This document shows positions 39,471-52,300 of a stretch of 64,000 nucleotides of DNA, piece by piece; the stretch's first letter is position 1, and each line of letters starts with the position of its first letter. The notes beneath the pieces were generated by a model. That model did not search any database. It saw only the letters and a program-made list of their open reading frames with translations, and had not been told where the DNA came from. The stretch covers positions 125,664,710 to 125,728,709 of the forward strand of contig NC_086020.1 in the NCBI RefSeq assembly GCF_036323735.1. Direction: 5' to 3'. This DNA comes from Rattus norvegicus. Lineage: Eukaryota; Chordata; Mammalia; Rodentia; Muridae. The position numbers were made by a program, and so were the translations under genes.

Positions 39471-42400
39471 GCTTTTCTTTCTTTCTTTTTTTCTTGGATA
39501 TTTTTTATTTACATTTTAAGTGTTATTCCGTTTCCTGGTTTCCCGGCCATAAGCCCCCTATCCCATCCCTATCCCCCTTCTTCTATGAGGGTGTGCCTCC
39601 TCCCCACCCATCTCCCCTTCCCACCTCCCCCCTCTGACATTCCCCTACACTGGGGGGTCCATTCTTGGCAAGACCAAAGGCTTCTCCTCCCATTGGTGCC
39701 CAACAAGGCTAACCTCTGCTACATATGCACCTGGATCCATGGGTCTGTCCAAGTGTAGTCTTTGGGTTTAATCCCTGGGAGCTCTGGTTGGTTAGTATTG
39801 TTGTTCTTATGGGGTTGCAAGCTCCTTCAGCTCCTTCAATCCTTTCTCTAATTCCTCCAGTGGGGCCCCATTCTCAGTTCAGTGGTTTGCTCTAGCATTC
39901 GCCTCTGGATTTGACATGATCTAGCTGAACATCTCAGGAGACAGCTATATCAGGCTGCTGTCAGCATGCACTTCTCAGCTTCATCAATATCGTCTAGTTT
40001 TGGTGGTTGTATATACATGGGCTGTATCCCAAGGTGGGGCAGGCTCTGAATGGCCATTTCTTCAGTCTCTACTCCAAACTTTGTCTCCATATCTCCTCCT
40101 ATGAATATTTTTATATTTTTAGTCCTCCTTTTAAGAAGGACTGAAGCGTCTGCACTTTGGTCATCCTTCTTCTTGAGCTTCATGTGGTCTGTGGATTGTA
40201 TCTTGGGTAATTCCAGATTTTGGGCTAATATCCACTTATCAGTGAGTGCATACCTGGTCATTACAGGTCAGCAGCAGCAGCTTGATCCACTCACAAACAC
40301 TTTAAAGATATACCAGCAGCCCAGTTCAGTAGAGTAGTGTCAGGATATAGCAGTGGTAGCATGGCCTAGCAGGAATAGCCAGGCCTCAGCAGGAGTCAGC
40401 ATAAATGACCAAAAGGGTTGCCCATTCTCACCTGTGCCTCTCTCAGCAAAACAAAGATCAGTGAAGAGTCCATACCAAGGGTTTAGCTATGGAAGCCAAG
40501 CCTCACCACATGTCTTGCCTCAACACATGAATCTGTCTTAGCTAACATCACTCTGCCAATCAGCCCATGGTGCGAAGACTTTGTCTATTGGTGCTCTGTG
40601 TGCTCTTTCTTTAGGTTAGGAAAGTAACCTTTTTTCTTCTATGATTTTGTTGAAAATGTTTTCTGGGCCTTGTACCTATGATTCCTTTTCTATTCCTATT
40701 GTTCTTAGGTTTAGTCTTTTCATATGTTTTATGTAAGGAAATTTTTATATTTAACATTGTCTTTGATCAATGAATCAATTTTTTCTATTGTATGCATCCT
40801 CTACACCTGAGATTCTCCCTTCCATCTCTTGTATTCCATTGGTGATACTTGAGTGTTTAGATCCTGTTCAGTTATCTAGATTATCCATCTCTAGGATTCC
40901 CTCAGTTTTATTGCTTCCATTTCTATTTTTGGGACTTTTGAACATTTTTATTTATTTTCTTCACCTTCTCTTTGACAAAAGTGTGCATTTATTTGTTCAA
41001 GAGAGCTTTCTGAGTAGTATGTATTTTCTCAATTCCAGATATAGCGAGAATTACAATGATTCCTATATTCTAAACTTCTTTTGAGAAGATGGTAAATGTG
41101 ATTAGAAAGAGCACAGGAATGTGTGTGTTGCTTAAGACTATTTGCCAAGTAAACAGCTGATTTTGGGGGCTCAGGAGTTTATATTCCAATGCTTCACAGA
41201 CATTTAAGTTTTGATTGACATAAGTGTTTTACTACATTTGAAAATACGTAACAAAGGGAAAGAAGGCATGAAGTTAGACGTGTGAGGAGGAGATGAGGGA
41301 AGAAAAACTGTGATCAGAATATATTGTATGAAAAAATATTTTCAGTAAAAAACAAATTTAAAAGTATATAACTGAATTGTGTGATTATGAGTCTCATCTT
41401 TTTCATTGTTTTTCTATCTAAAGTGTCCACAACATTTTCATGTCAAATTGAAAATTCTCCTTTTTTAAAACTTGTTTGTGAGTACTGATTAATGAATTTC
41501 AGAATAGTTGTCTATATTGTTTGCATATGTTGACCAAAAAGGGTGAATGAGAAGGTCTGTTTATATAGCTCCCCCTGATCTTTTTGGTCAAATACTTGGT
41601 GATCTGTGTGTTGCTACTGACATTTGAAAAGTGAACTGCTTTAGTGTACACACACATCTCAACACAGGAATAGGGCTGTGCTTTTTTGCAAGAAAAGGAA
41701 ACTGTATCATTAATTAATATTTTTTCTTGCCAGGACAAAATGCAGGTTGACCAAGAAGAAGGAGGTCATCAGAAATGTCATGCTGAACATACCCCAGAAG
41801 AAGAGATTGACCACACTGGGGCCAAGGCAAAGGTTAGTTTTCTTAATTGTGTGGTCGTGGATTGGAGCTTTGTCAGGATTGCATTTCATGTCTGCTTGTC
41901 TGGCTGTGTCTGTTCTAGACAAGGTCTCCTGTGTGTAGTACAGGCCTGTCTCACACTTGGAGTGCTTCCTCCTCAGCTCACAAGTAGTTAGTCACAGACC
42001 TGCACCACCTACCATAGAAATTAGAAATTAATAGTCTTAGAGAAATGGAGAAACAGAACAATTCCAAATGAAGACAATTTAAGTGTGTAATGCTTGGTAT
42101 GGCATTTTTGGTCTTATCATAGTTTACTTTAAAAAATAATAATTCTTGCTCTTCCAAGGAAAGGGCTTACAGGCACTCAAAATGGTCCAGCATTTGGCAT
42201 ACTGTTGTAAGCTTTCCTATAGTACATCCTCTAACAAAACTAGGCTGTCTCAAAACCCTGGCAACAGCAAGGGAAAGCACCTAAATCTGAATGTGGTGTG
42301 TGACCAAGCAGACTGCCAGGGGTCCATGCTATGAGTCCTTATGAGATTGTCATAAAAACATGTCAGCAGGGCCTGTGGTGGCTGCATGTATGCCAAGTGT

Positions 42401-43456
42401 GTCCGTGACAGGATCAAGAGGGCTTTCCTTATTGCGGAGCAGAAAATCATTGTGAAAGTGTTGAAGGCACAAGCACAGAGTCAGAAAGCAAAATAAATAT
42501 GCAACTTTTTAAGTAATAAAAATCAAGGCTTGGTCTATTGAAAAAAATCAGAAAGACAAGGTCTTAAACTCACAGAGCTCTGCCTGCCTCTGCTTCCAGA
42601 GTGTTGGAATTAATGGCATGTGCCACCACACTCAGCTAAAACTACTTGAATGTGAGGGTCTAAGCCTATTGTGGTGGTAATCAGGGCAGTGAGGAGCAGG
42701 TGAGCTTACATCTTAATCACATTCCAGGTCTGCTGCCATGAGAGCACCAGGTCCCATTGACTGACTGCTTAGGCCTCCCTACCTCATTCAAGTCTCTGAA
42801 TGAGATAAGTGAAGGCTAGGGAGATAGTTCACGCATGGGTAAGTGCAGCTGCAGTATCATGCTCCCATTGTGACATTCTGCTGCCCCGGGCAGATATCCA
42901 GCTGTACAGAGTAGCTGTAAGATTGTTTCCTCCGATTTTAAAATTCTGTAAAACCTCTAAGATGTGTTATACTTAACTTCTGCATTGATCAGTGCATCCT
43001 ACATTCTGATTTCTCCATGTATTGGTGATGAGCATTTACAGTGTAGTTTCTATTGAGAATGTTACCCTTGACAAATTTTCTGTGTGTATATTTTCATTTT
43101 CTTGGACACATCAATGGAATTGTTAGCATATTGTGTGGAGGTCAAAGGACAGCTTGCATATGGGTCCTAGGGATTGTACTCAGGTAGTCAGGCTTACAAG
43201 TGTCCAGGGAACAGTCTCAGGGGCCCAGCTGTTTTACAAACCGACAGCAAGCACTGTACAGTTCATAAGATCACCAACAGTTTATGAGAAGGGTTCCAAT
43301 TTCTCCATACCCTTACCTATATTTATTTTCCTTTGCCAAGAGTTATAGCCATAGTACTATATGTGAAGTAGTAGTTCACTGCAGCTTTGGAGTACAGCTC
43401 CATATTGCAAACATAGTAAAGGTTTAGCATTAATTAACTATAAAAGGCTTTTAGAA

Positions 43457-43515
<59 letters not shown>

Positions 43516-46500
43516 GCATGGGGTTGATACTGGAAATTGAACCCAGAGTTTATACATATTAAACAAGCACTTTACTACTGAGCTTCGCTCCCAGCCTAGT
43601 ACAATAGGTTTGTTTGGCTTTGCTTTTTTGTTTTACCTCTACAATTTATATTTGTTAGTTTTAGAAATTTTCTCTTTTGATTTGAATTTCTTTTACAGGC
43701 ACCTCCTTCAGACAAGCAAGATCGCATAAATCAAACTATTAAAAAAGGGAAAATCAAGAGTATTGATCTACCTATCCAGAGTAGCCTGTACAGACAACTG
43801 ACTCAAGATCTTCTCAATAGCTACATTGAAAATGAGGTATGTGAGTTGGAGTTCCTGTTGAATAGCAGCAAATGCATTCTGTCTGATACTGAATTGGTGT
43901 CGAAGGCTGTCTACTATATCTAAGCAATCTGGTCTGCAATTATTAAGGAATTATAAATGTCATTAAACTCCTTTTGACAAAATAGTAAGCTGTATTAGTA
44001 CCATATATAATATTTTCATCTTAGTTATATGAAAAAGTATCCACTTTAGAGAAAAAAGCCTTCTGAAGAGAATTCTTACCCCTGTCCACTTTAAGCCAGG
44101 GCTCACGTAGCCTAGGCTGGCCTCAAACTCATTGTGTAATCTATGACCTTGAACCCTTGATTCTCTTGCCTCTCCCTCTGAAATGCTAAGATTATGAATA
44201 TGTGCCACCACCTCTGGCTCCATCTTTTATATCCTTTAAGAGTAATAAAGTAAGAACAGCCCTTTTTTGTTCTCTTGTTTTGGCTTGGTTTGGGGGATTC
44301 TTTGTCTTGTTTTGGGGAGATATTAAAGCAGGATCTTCCTGTATAGCCCACACTGGCTTGAATCTCCGATCTTCCTTTCTCTGCTTTCTGAGATCACAGG
44401 TATGTAACATCTCTGGCATACCAAGCCTCCTTTGTAAGTGTGTGATACTTAAAGACCATTCAGAGTGTTGATTAACCATGATTTAAACTTTGCTGCCATT
44501 GTTAACGTTTTACCTGCTCTTGTCTATTTTCATGTTTAGTTCTAGTCTTTTGAGAAATGAGTTCTTTCTTTAGTAGTAACTGTATGAAGTGATTATATTT
44601 ATGTTTATCCTTAAATTTATATTGAAATGGTGCTTCCTAATGTCTACAAGTTCCTAATTTCCAGTCTTTGAAGCATGGTGCATTCAACTATTTACTGCCC
44701 ATCATTACCTGAAGAAAATTTGATTTTACAGGGTTTGCTTTTTTACAAGTTCCAATACATAATACCTATTAACAAGGCTCTATTCATACATAATAATTCC
44801 TAAAAATCTCATATAATACTCAAAATTTATATATTTGGAGCTTGTTTTTTCCAACTGTAGGAAACTATAGTTATTGTACATTAGTGTACAAAATTAATTT
44901 TTCATTAATTTTTAAATCCATGCTACTGTATCATAATTTATAAAGGAATTCTTGTGTTTAGAAAACAAAGTGCTTTTAGGTGAAATTTTGTTCAAAAATT
45001 ATAATTGCATTCTTTCCTTGCTTTTGAGCATAACAGTTGATCTTTGAAGTCCTCAAAACAAGCACAGTATGTAGGTTCTGTTATTGGTCTTGGCTTATGG
45101 ATGAGAAAACTGAGGCCTATACTATGTATAGTATGCTACCTCAAATCAGATAGTAGCCTTCATATTTGGATCAGGTCTTCATATTTGGATCAGTCTCCAA
45201 AGCTCAGCATCACAGCTGCTGTTAATATATCCCTGACTAAGAGTAATGCACCAGGTGTGGAGGAAGACACTCTGTGAGTGACAGCCATGTAATGTGGGTT
45301 AGAGTCATCGTAGGGTACCAAAACTAAGAGTCTGTGCCTTTCCTGCTGTCTCCAACAAGTAAATGGGGATGCTGGAGTTTGAACATGTATAGATGTGTTC
45401 AAAAGCTATTACAAGGGTTTAAGTTCTATACCATATAATTCATTCACTCAAAGCATACAAGTCAGTGATTTGGGAATATGTTATTTTTAAAATACATGTA
45501 GTATAGAATTTAACATCTTAAGACTATTTTCAAGTTTAAATTTTCAAGTTAGTATTCTTCATTGTATTTAGCATTGTCACTGATATTTCCAAAGCTTACA
45601 GCTGTCCAAGATGGAAAATGCTGTAGCATGAAAACCAAACTCTCCTCTCCTCCCTTCTTTCAGTTCTCCTTGAACACTCACCCATTTCCCGTCTCCTAAG
45701 AGTCTGCCTCATTATGAAGCTCACATAAATTGAATTACACAATACTTGTCCTTTTGTGTCTGGGTCGTTTTACTTAACATAATCTCAGGAGACACTCATA
45801 TGTGAAACTTCTTCTAAGCCTCATAATTGTCATGTGAACATGTATCATTTATCAGTATATCAGTTAATGGATGTTTCAGTATATATTTTTGGTAATAATA
45901 ATACCTCAGGAGGTTCTGGCATATACATGTCTGTGAAGTATCTGCTTCCCATTCATTTGAGTATATGCTCAGAATTAGAATTGCTAAATTTAGGGCAACT
46001 TATAATTCTGAGATTACATTCATTTAATGTAATTTTTACTTTATTCATTTATTTATTATTTGAGACAAGGTTTTAATATGTAGCTCATGCTGGCCTCAAA
46101 CTCAGAGATTTGCCTGCTGGAGTCAAAGGTATGTACCACTATGCCCAGCTTCTGTTTCATTAGTTGTGAAGACTCCATACTGTTCCTGTGGTCTGTGGAT
46201 GTGGAATGTTTTATTGTTACTAGTGTTCCGGGATTCAGTTTCTCTACAATCACAAAGATTCTATTCTTTTTTTTTAAATATGCCCTCTTAGGAAGTAAAA
46301 AGTAGTATCATGGTTTTAACTAGCAGGTCTCTAATGTGTGTTTTTTTTTTTGACAATCTGAAACGTTTTTAATAGGGGAAGATGATAATGCAGGATAAAT
46401 TAGAGAAAGAAAGAAATGATGCTAAAAATGCTGTTGAAGAATACGTCTATGATTTCAGAGACAAATTGGGCACTGTCTACGAAAAGTTCATCACTCCAGA

Positions 46501-49243
46501 AGTAAGTCTAAAGTTGTAAGAACTGCCTGAATGTTCGTCTGAAAGTCCTACTATGAATTACATTTAAAAGTGTATCAAATTCATTATTGTCAATTTTTGA
46601 GCCTACATGGAGATGATTCTTAGTTATTTTTCAAGTTGCAGAAGGATAATGAAAACATGTTTATGAATAAGGTCGGATGAATCTGGCATTGAGCTGAATA
46701 GCATCTCTTAATGACTTTTTTCTAAGAAAGGCATTTGTAATTAGTATCTCTTAAATGTATAACTTAGGACATGAATAAGCTGTCTGCAATGTTAGAAGAC
46801 ACAGAAAATTGGCTTTATGAAGAAGGAGAGGACCAACCTAAACAAGTTTATGTGGATAAGCTTCAGGAGCTAAAGGTTAGTAAATTGCTTTAAGGGGTTG
46901 GTGACTATTAACTGAAGCAGTTTTTGTAAAGATGATGATGTAAAAGCGTTGCTATTTAGTTTGGGTCATTTTGCTTGGCATGGTGGAACACACTTTAACC
47001 TCACTGAGCTCTTGGGTTATACAGAGAAGTTGGTGGGTCTCTGTGAATGTGAGGCCAGCCTACTCTACATAGAGAGTTCAAAGACAGCAGGGGGCTACAC
47101 ACAGAGACCCTGTCTCAAAAATAAAATAAAATTTGAAACCCAATTTTTAAATTTGTGAATTCTGTATGTAGTAGATGGTCATTGTCTTTTTCAAGTGGTT
47201 CTACACAGTTTAGCCCCATGCTTTGAAAGGATTGACAGTGGATGTTTGGTTTTGAAGAAAGTCAAGGGATAATCCTTAGTGAATGCTTTAGATAAAATGA
47301 GGGTTAAAGTAGGATGAGGGCCATGTTAACACTTTACTTTGTGGGAAGACAGAAGGGACATATTTGTCTTTGTCTGTTTATCATCCTGTAGGGGACAAAT
47401 GTATTCTGTTAGAACTCTATTCATTCTTTTTAAATGTTTCTTATGTGAATAGAAATATGGCCAGCCCATTCAAATGAAGTACGTGGAGCATGAAGAGAGA
47501 CCAAAAGCTTTAAATGACTTGGGGAAAAAGATCCAGCTTGTCCTGAAAGTGATAGAAGCACACAGAAACAAGGTACGGGGTAATGGTGGCAGCTGCTGTT
47601 AATGTATGGTGACAGTAGAAGTCCTCAGCTCCAACACTGCAGGTCTTACCACTTCAAGACTGAGCATATCAAACTTACAGCTTTTTACTGAAGAATTACC
47701 AGTAGAGGATTCCAGGACATTTAAAATCTGAGACTTTCAACCTTTTAGAATTTCCTGAAATCATAGCTTAAGTTTAACCCAGTTGCAAAATGCACTGTTT
47801 TCATTTTTGTGTTTCTTACATGAGAAAAAGGTTTTCCCTGACTCTAAACTACCAAACCAGGCTTCTTGCCTGATTTGTTGTTGATCTTCCATCTATCATT
47901 CATCATCCATAATCTCCTTTTTTTCTTCATACACACCCAAAACTCTCTCTATTCTCCACTGTTTTGAAGCCTCAGGTAAGGTAATATATGTCATGTGTCC
48001 CTTTGGGTAAAGCAGTAAGTGGCTAGTCAGCCATCTAAACAGAGCCTAGCAGACTTGATAGAGATTACTGGTTCACATTATAATCTCCCCTATGCCCATG
48101 TCTTCATTGCCTCCATTGAATTGCAGCAGACCAGTAGATACAGGTCTATTTCAGAAAACTCAAAAGGAGTAAGACCATCTTGTTGAACTTGTCCCATGAG
48201 GTCAGGTTTACTGGTCACTGCCTGATACTCAGTTAATACCAAATTTGATCATTGATGTTGACACTGCATTCATATGCACAGGAGAGCAGCAGCAGAATCA
48301 TTGAGGCATCCCATCATCCCAGAAGTTTAGATTTACCAAGCACTTAGTAAATCGTAAGCACTATGAGTGGGTGTTTTCACACTGTTTTCCCCAGGGTATT
48401 TAATATGAACTATGAATACTGTTGTCTAAATTCAAATATTAGGAAACTCTGGGTGCTTGAGCTGGGCATGGTGGCATATGCCTTTAATCCCAGGCCTCAG
48501 GAGGTCTGCAGATAGAGCCATATCTCTGTTAGTTCTAGGCCAGCCTGGACTACAAAGTGAGTCCTAGATAGCCAGGACTTAGAACAGAGAGAAACCCTGT
48601 CTCAAAAAAAAAAAAAAAACCAAAAAAACAAAAAACAAAAAAAAATACCAACAACAAAAAGGAGGAGGAAGAGGAGGAAGAAGAGGAAAAGGAAGAAGAG
48701 GAGAGGAGATTGAATGCTTAAGCAGATTGTTGGATTACACATAGTAGATGATGGTAGTCAGTTACACTGAATCAGCTGGTATCAGTGTTATATACCCTCT
48801 GTGTGTACACTTTTTTCCAATACACAATTTAATTCTTTATTTCAGAAGTAAGAATTCTGTGTGTTGAAAGAAAATTTATAATTTGGCTAGCCCAATCTTC
48901 TTATGTTCCTACAAACAGAAATATTGATAATGGAAAAGTACAGAATGAGGCAGACAGAGTATCAAGCACATTATAAATCTGGCATGGTTGGTGCTCCAAT
49001 GACTTTAGTGGTCATCATGAGTGTATGGGTTTAAGATATCATCCATAGCAAACCAGGGTTTATTTGATTAGGCATGCGAGTTCTAATTATGTACCAGGAT
49101 GTTTTGTGGGTCCTGGACTCTAGCAAAAAGAAATTCTGGGCCTGTTTGTTCTCATATGCTTCAGTTGGAAAATCAACTGCTGGTAAAGGGGCTATTGAAA
49201 AGGTAAGGAACCTCCAGGAGCTATGTTTGAAAGAAGGCCAACC

Positions 49244-49314
<71 letters not shown>

Positions 49315-52300
49315 AGAAAAGAATTGACAGAAGCCAGGGCTCAGAATGTATAGAAAGGAAATGTTCTTGACAACAGAACTATGAGCTAGTGAGACGGCTT
49401 CATGCATCAAGGCTACTGAGCCTGACATTTAATCCTGAGGTCACTTGTGATGATCAGAAACTCCTAGGTTTGCCCTCTGACCTTCAGATATGTGTCATTA
49501 CACTCCCTCGCCCACCCCTGCCTCTCACACTCTGGGGATATATTGAAGAAACAATGAAGCTGCTGTGACTTAAATCTAGGAAGGGAGGGAGCAGACTCCT
49601 GACCACAGAAGGCCTCACCCCTTCTTAACTATTGTGAAAAAGTGAGATTTACTATGACACAGGTAGCTTGGAGGTTTTAGAGTCTAGAACCGATCTGACT
49701 TGACTTAGGTTGTGAAGCATCTGGTAATTCGTAGGCTGGAATAATACAATCAAGAAATGGTGAAAATTGGAACCAGATAGTGAAAGATCAGAAGTGATTA
49801 GAGGTTTGCATTTATCTTGCTTATAAGGTATACATATAACAGTACAAAACTACCCCAGAGTTTTTAATATGGATGGATTGCATTTTAAATATTTTGACAA
49901 GGAGAAAACTTCAAAAAGTAGGTGATAATGTAATGAGTTTATTAAATTGTAGTTGTAGAAATTTCAAACTTTACAAAGCCTCTAGTTGGTTAGATATAAG
50001 AGTTCTGGAAAAAGGCTCAGGCTATAGATAATTTTTACAAAGCATATTTGATGATTAATGCAAATAAACTAGCAAATAACACTTAATCCCTGAGGCAATA
50101 AGAAACAATAAAATATAGCAGCCTAGAAGCCAAGTCCTGTGTGATAATGTGTAATTTGTAATCTTTTTTCCCTTTTTTTTAAGTGATTGGATATTTTTAT
50201 TTGCATGTCGAATGTTGTTCCCTTCCCTGGTTTCCGGGCCATAAACCCCCTATCCCATTCCCCCCTTCTTCTATAAGGGTGTTCCCCCTCTCCAACCACT
50301 CCCCTTTCTGCCTGCCTCCCCCTCTGATATTCCCCTACACTGGGGGGTCAATTCTTGGCAGGACCAAGGGCTTCTCCTCCCATTGGTGCCCAATAAGGCC
50401 AACCTCTGCTACATATGCAGCTGGAGCCATGGGTCTGTCCAAGGGTAGTTTTTGGGTAGTGGTTTAGTCCCTGGGACTGGTTGGTGGGCATTGTTATTCT
50501 TAATGGGGTTGCAAGCTTCTTCAGCTCCTTCAGTCCTTTCTCTAACTCCTCCAATGACAACTCTGTTCTCAGTTCAATGGTTTGCTGCTAGCACTCACCT
50601 CTGTATTTGACATGCTCTGGAAGAGCCTCTCATGAGACAACTATAACAGGCTCTTGTAGCATGCACTTCTTGGCTTCATCAATATTGTCTAGTTTGGGTA
50701 TTATCTTGCTTATAAGGTATACTTGCTTACATGTATATATGGGCTGTGTCCCCAGGTGGGGCAAGCTCTGAATGGCCATTCCTTCATTCTCTGCTCTGAA
50801 CTCCATATCCCCTCCTATGAATATTTTTGTTCCCCTTCTAAGAAAGACTGAAGGACAACACTTTGGTCATCCTTCTTGAGCTTCATGTGGCCTGTGGATT
50901 ATATCTTGGGCAGTTCCAGATTTGGGGCTAATATCCACTTAGCAGTGAGTGCATACCACATGTGTTTCTTTGTGATTGGGTTACCTCACTCAGGATGACA
51001 TTTTCTAGAAAGATATTGTGTAAATTTGGTTTTGTCATGGAATACCTTGGTTTCTCCATCTATGTTAATTGAGAGTTTTGCTGAATACAGTAACCTGGAC
51101 TGGCATTTGTGTTCTCTTAGGGTCTGTATGACATCTGTCCAGGATCTTCTGGCTTTCATAGTCTCTGGTGAGAAATCTGATGTAATTCTTATAGGTCTGC
51201 CTTTATATGTCACTTGACCTTTTTCCCTTACTGCTTTTAATATTCTTTCTTTGTTTTATGCATTTGGTGTTTTGACTATTATGTGATGGGATGAATTTCT
51301 TTCCTGGCCCAATCTATTTAGAGTTCTGTAGGCTTCTTGTGTGTTTATTGGCATCTCTTCTTTAGGTTAGGGAAGTTTTCTTCTATAATTTTGTTAAAGA
51401 TATTTACTGGCCCTTTACATTGGGAGTCTTCACTCTCTTCTATACCTGTTATCCTTAGGTTTGATCTTCACATTGTGTCCTGGATTTCCTGGATGTTTGG
51501 GGCTAGGAGCTTTTTGCATTTTACATTATCTTTGAGGGTTGAGTCGATGATTTCTATGGTGTCTTCTGCCCCTAAGATTCTCTCTTCTGTCTCTTGTATC
51601 TGTTGGTGATGCTTGCGTCTGTGCCTCCTGATCTCTTTTCTAGGTTTTCTAACTCCAGGGTTGTTTCCCTCTGTGCTTTCTTTATTGTTTCTATTTTCAC
51701 TTTTAAATCCTGGATGGTTTTATTCAATTCCTTCACCTGTTTAGTGGTATTTTCCTGTAATTCTTTAAGAGGTTTTTGTGTTTCCTCTTTAAGGGCTTCT
51801 ACTTGTTTACCTGTGTTACATTTTTTAAGGGAGTTATTTATGTCTTTAAAGTCCTCTATCTTCATCATGAGATGTGATTTTAAATCCAAATCTTGCTTTT
51901 CCAATGTGTTGGGACATCCAGTATTTGCTTTGGTGGAAGAACTGGGCTCTAATGATGCCAAGAAGTCTTGATTTCTGTTGCTTAGGTTCCTGCGCTTGCC
52001 TCTGGCCATCAGGTTGTCTCTGGTGTTAGCTTGTCTTGCTGTCTCTGACAGTGACTTGACCCTCCTGTAATCCTGTGTGCCAGCACTCCCATAGACCTAT
52101 TTTCTTTCATCCGATTCTGAGAACAGAGAGCTGCTCCTGGGTTTGTGTGTCCTGAAGCCTCCAGAGAGGTGGCTTGGAGCAGAAGAGTTGGTCTTACCTC
52201 TACTCTCAGGTGTTGTCAGCTCTCTAGGCAAATGGCTTTCAGCTCTGGGCTCAGGCAGAAACCGGAAGGGTCCTGCCCCTCTCTGCTCCTAGGTGCCCAT

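Noticed and set aside
49074..49370. ORFs through the GA repeat on both strands
   Set aside because: Open only because (GA)n lacks stop codons.
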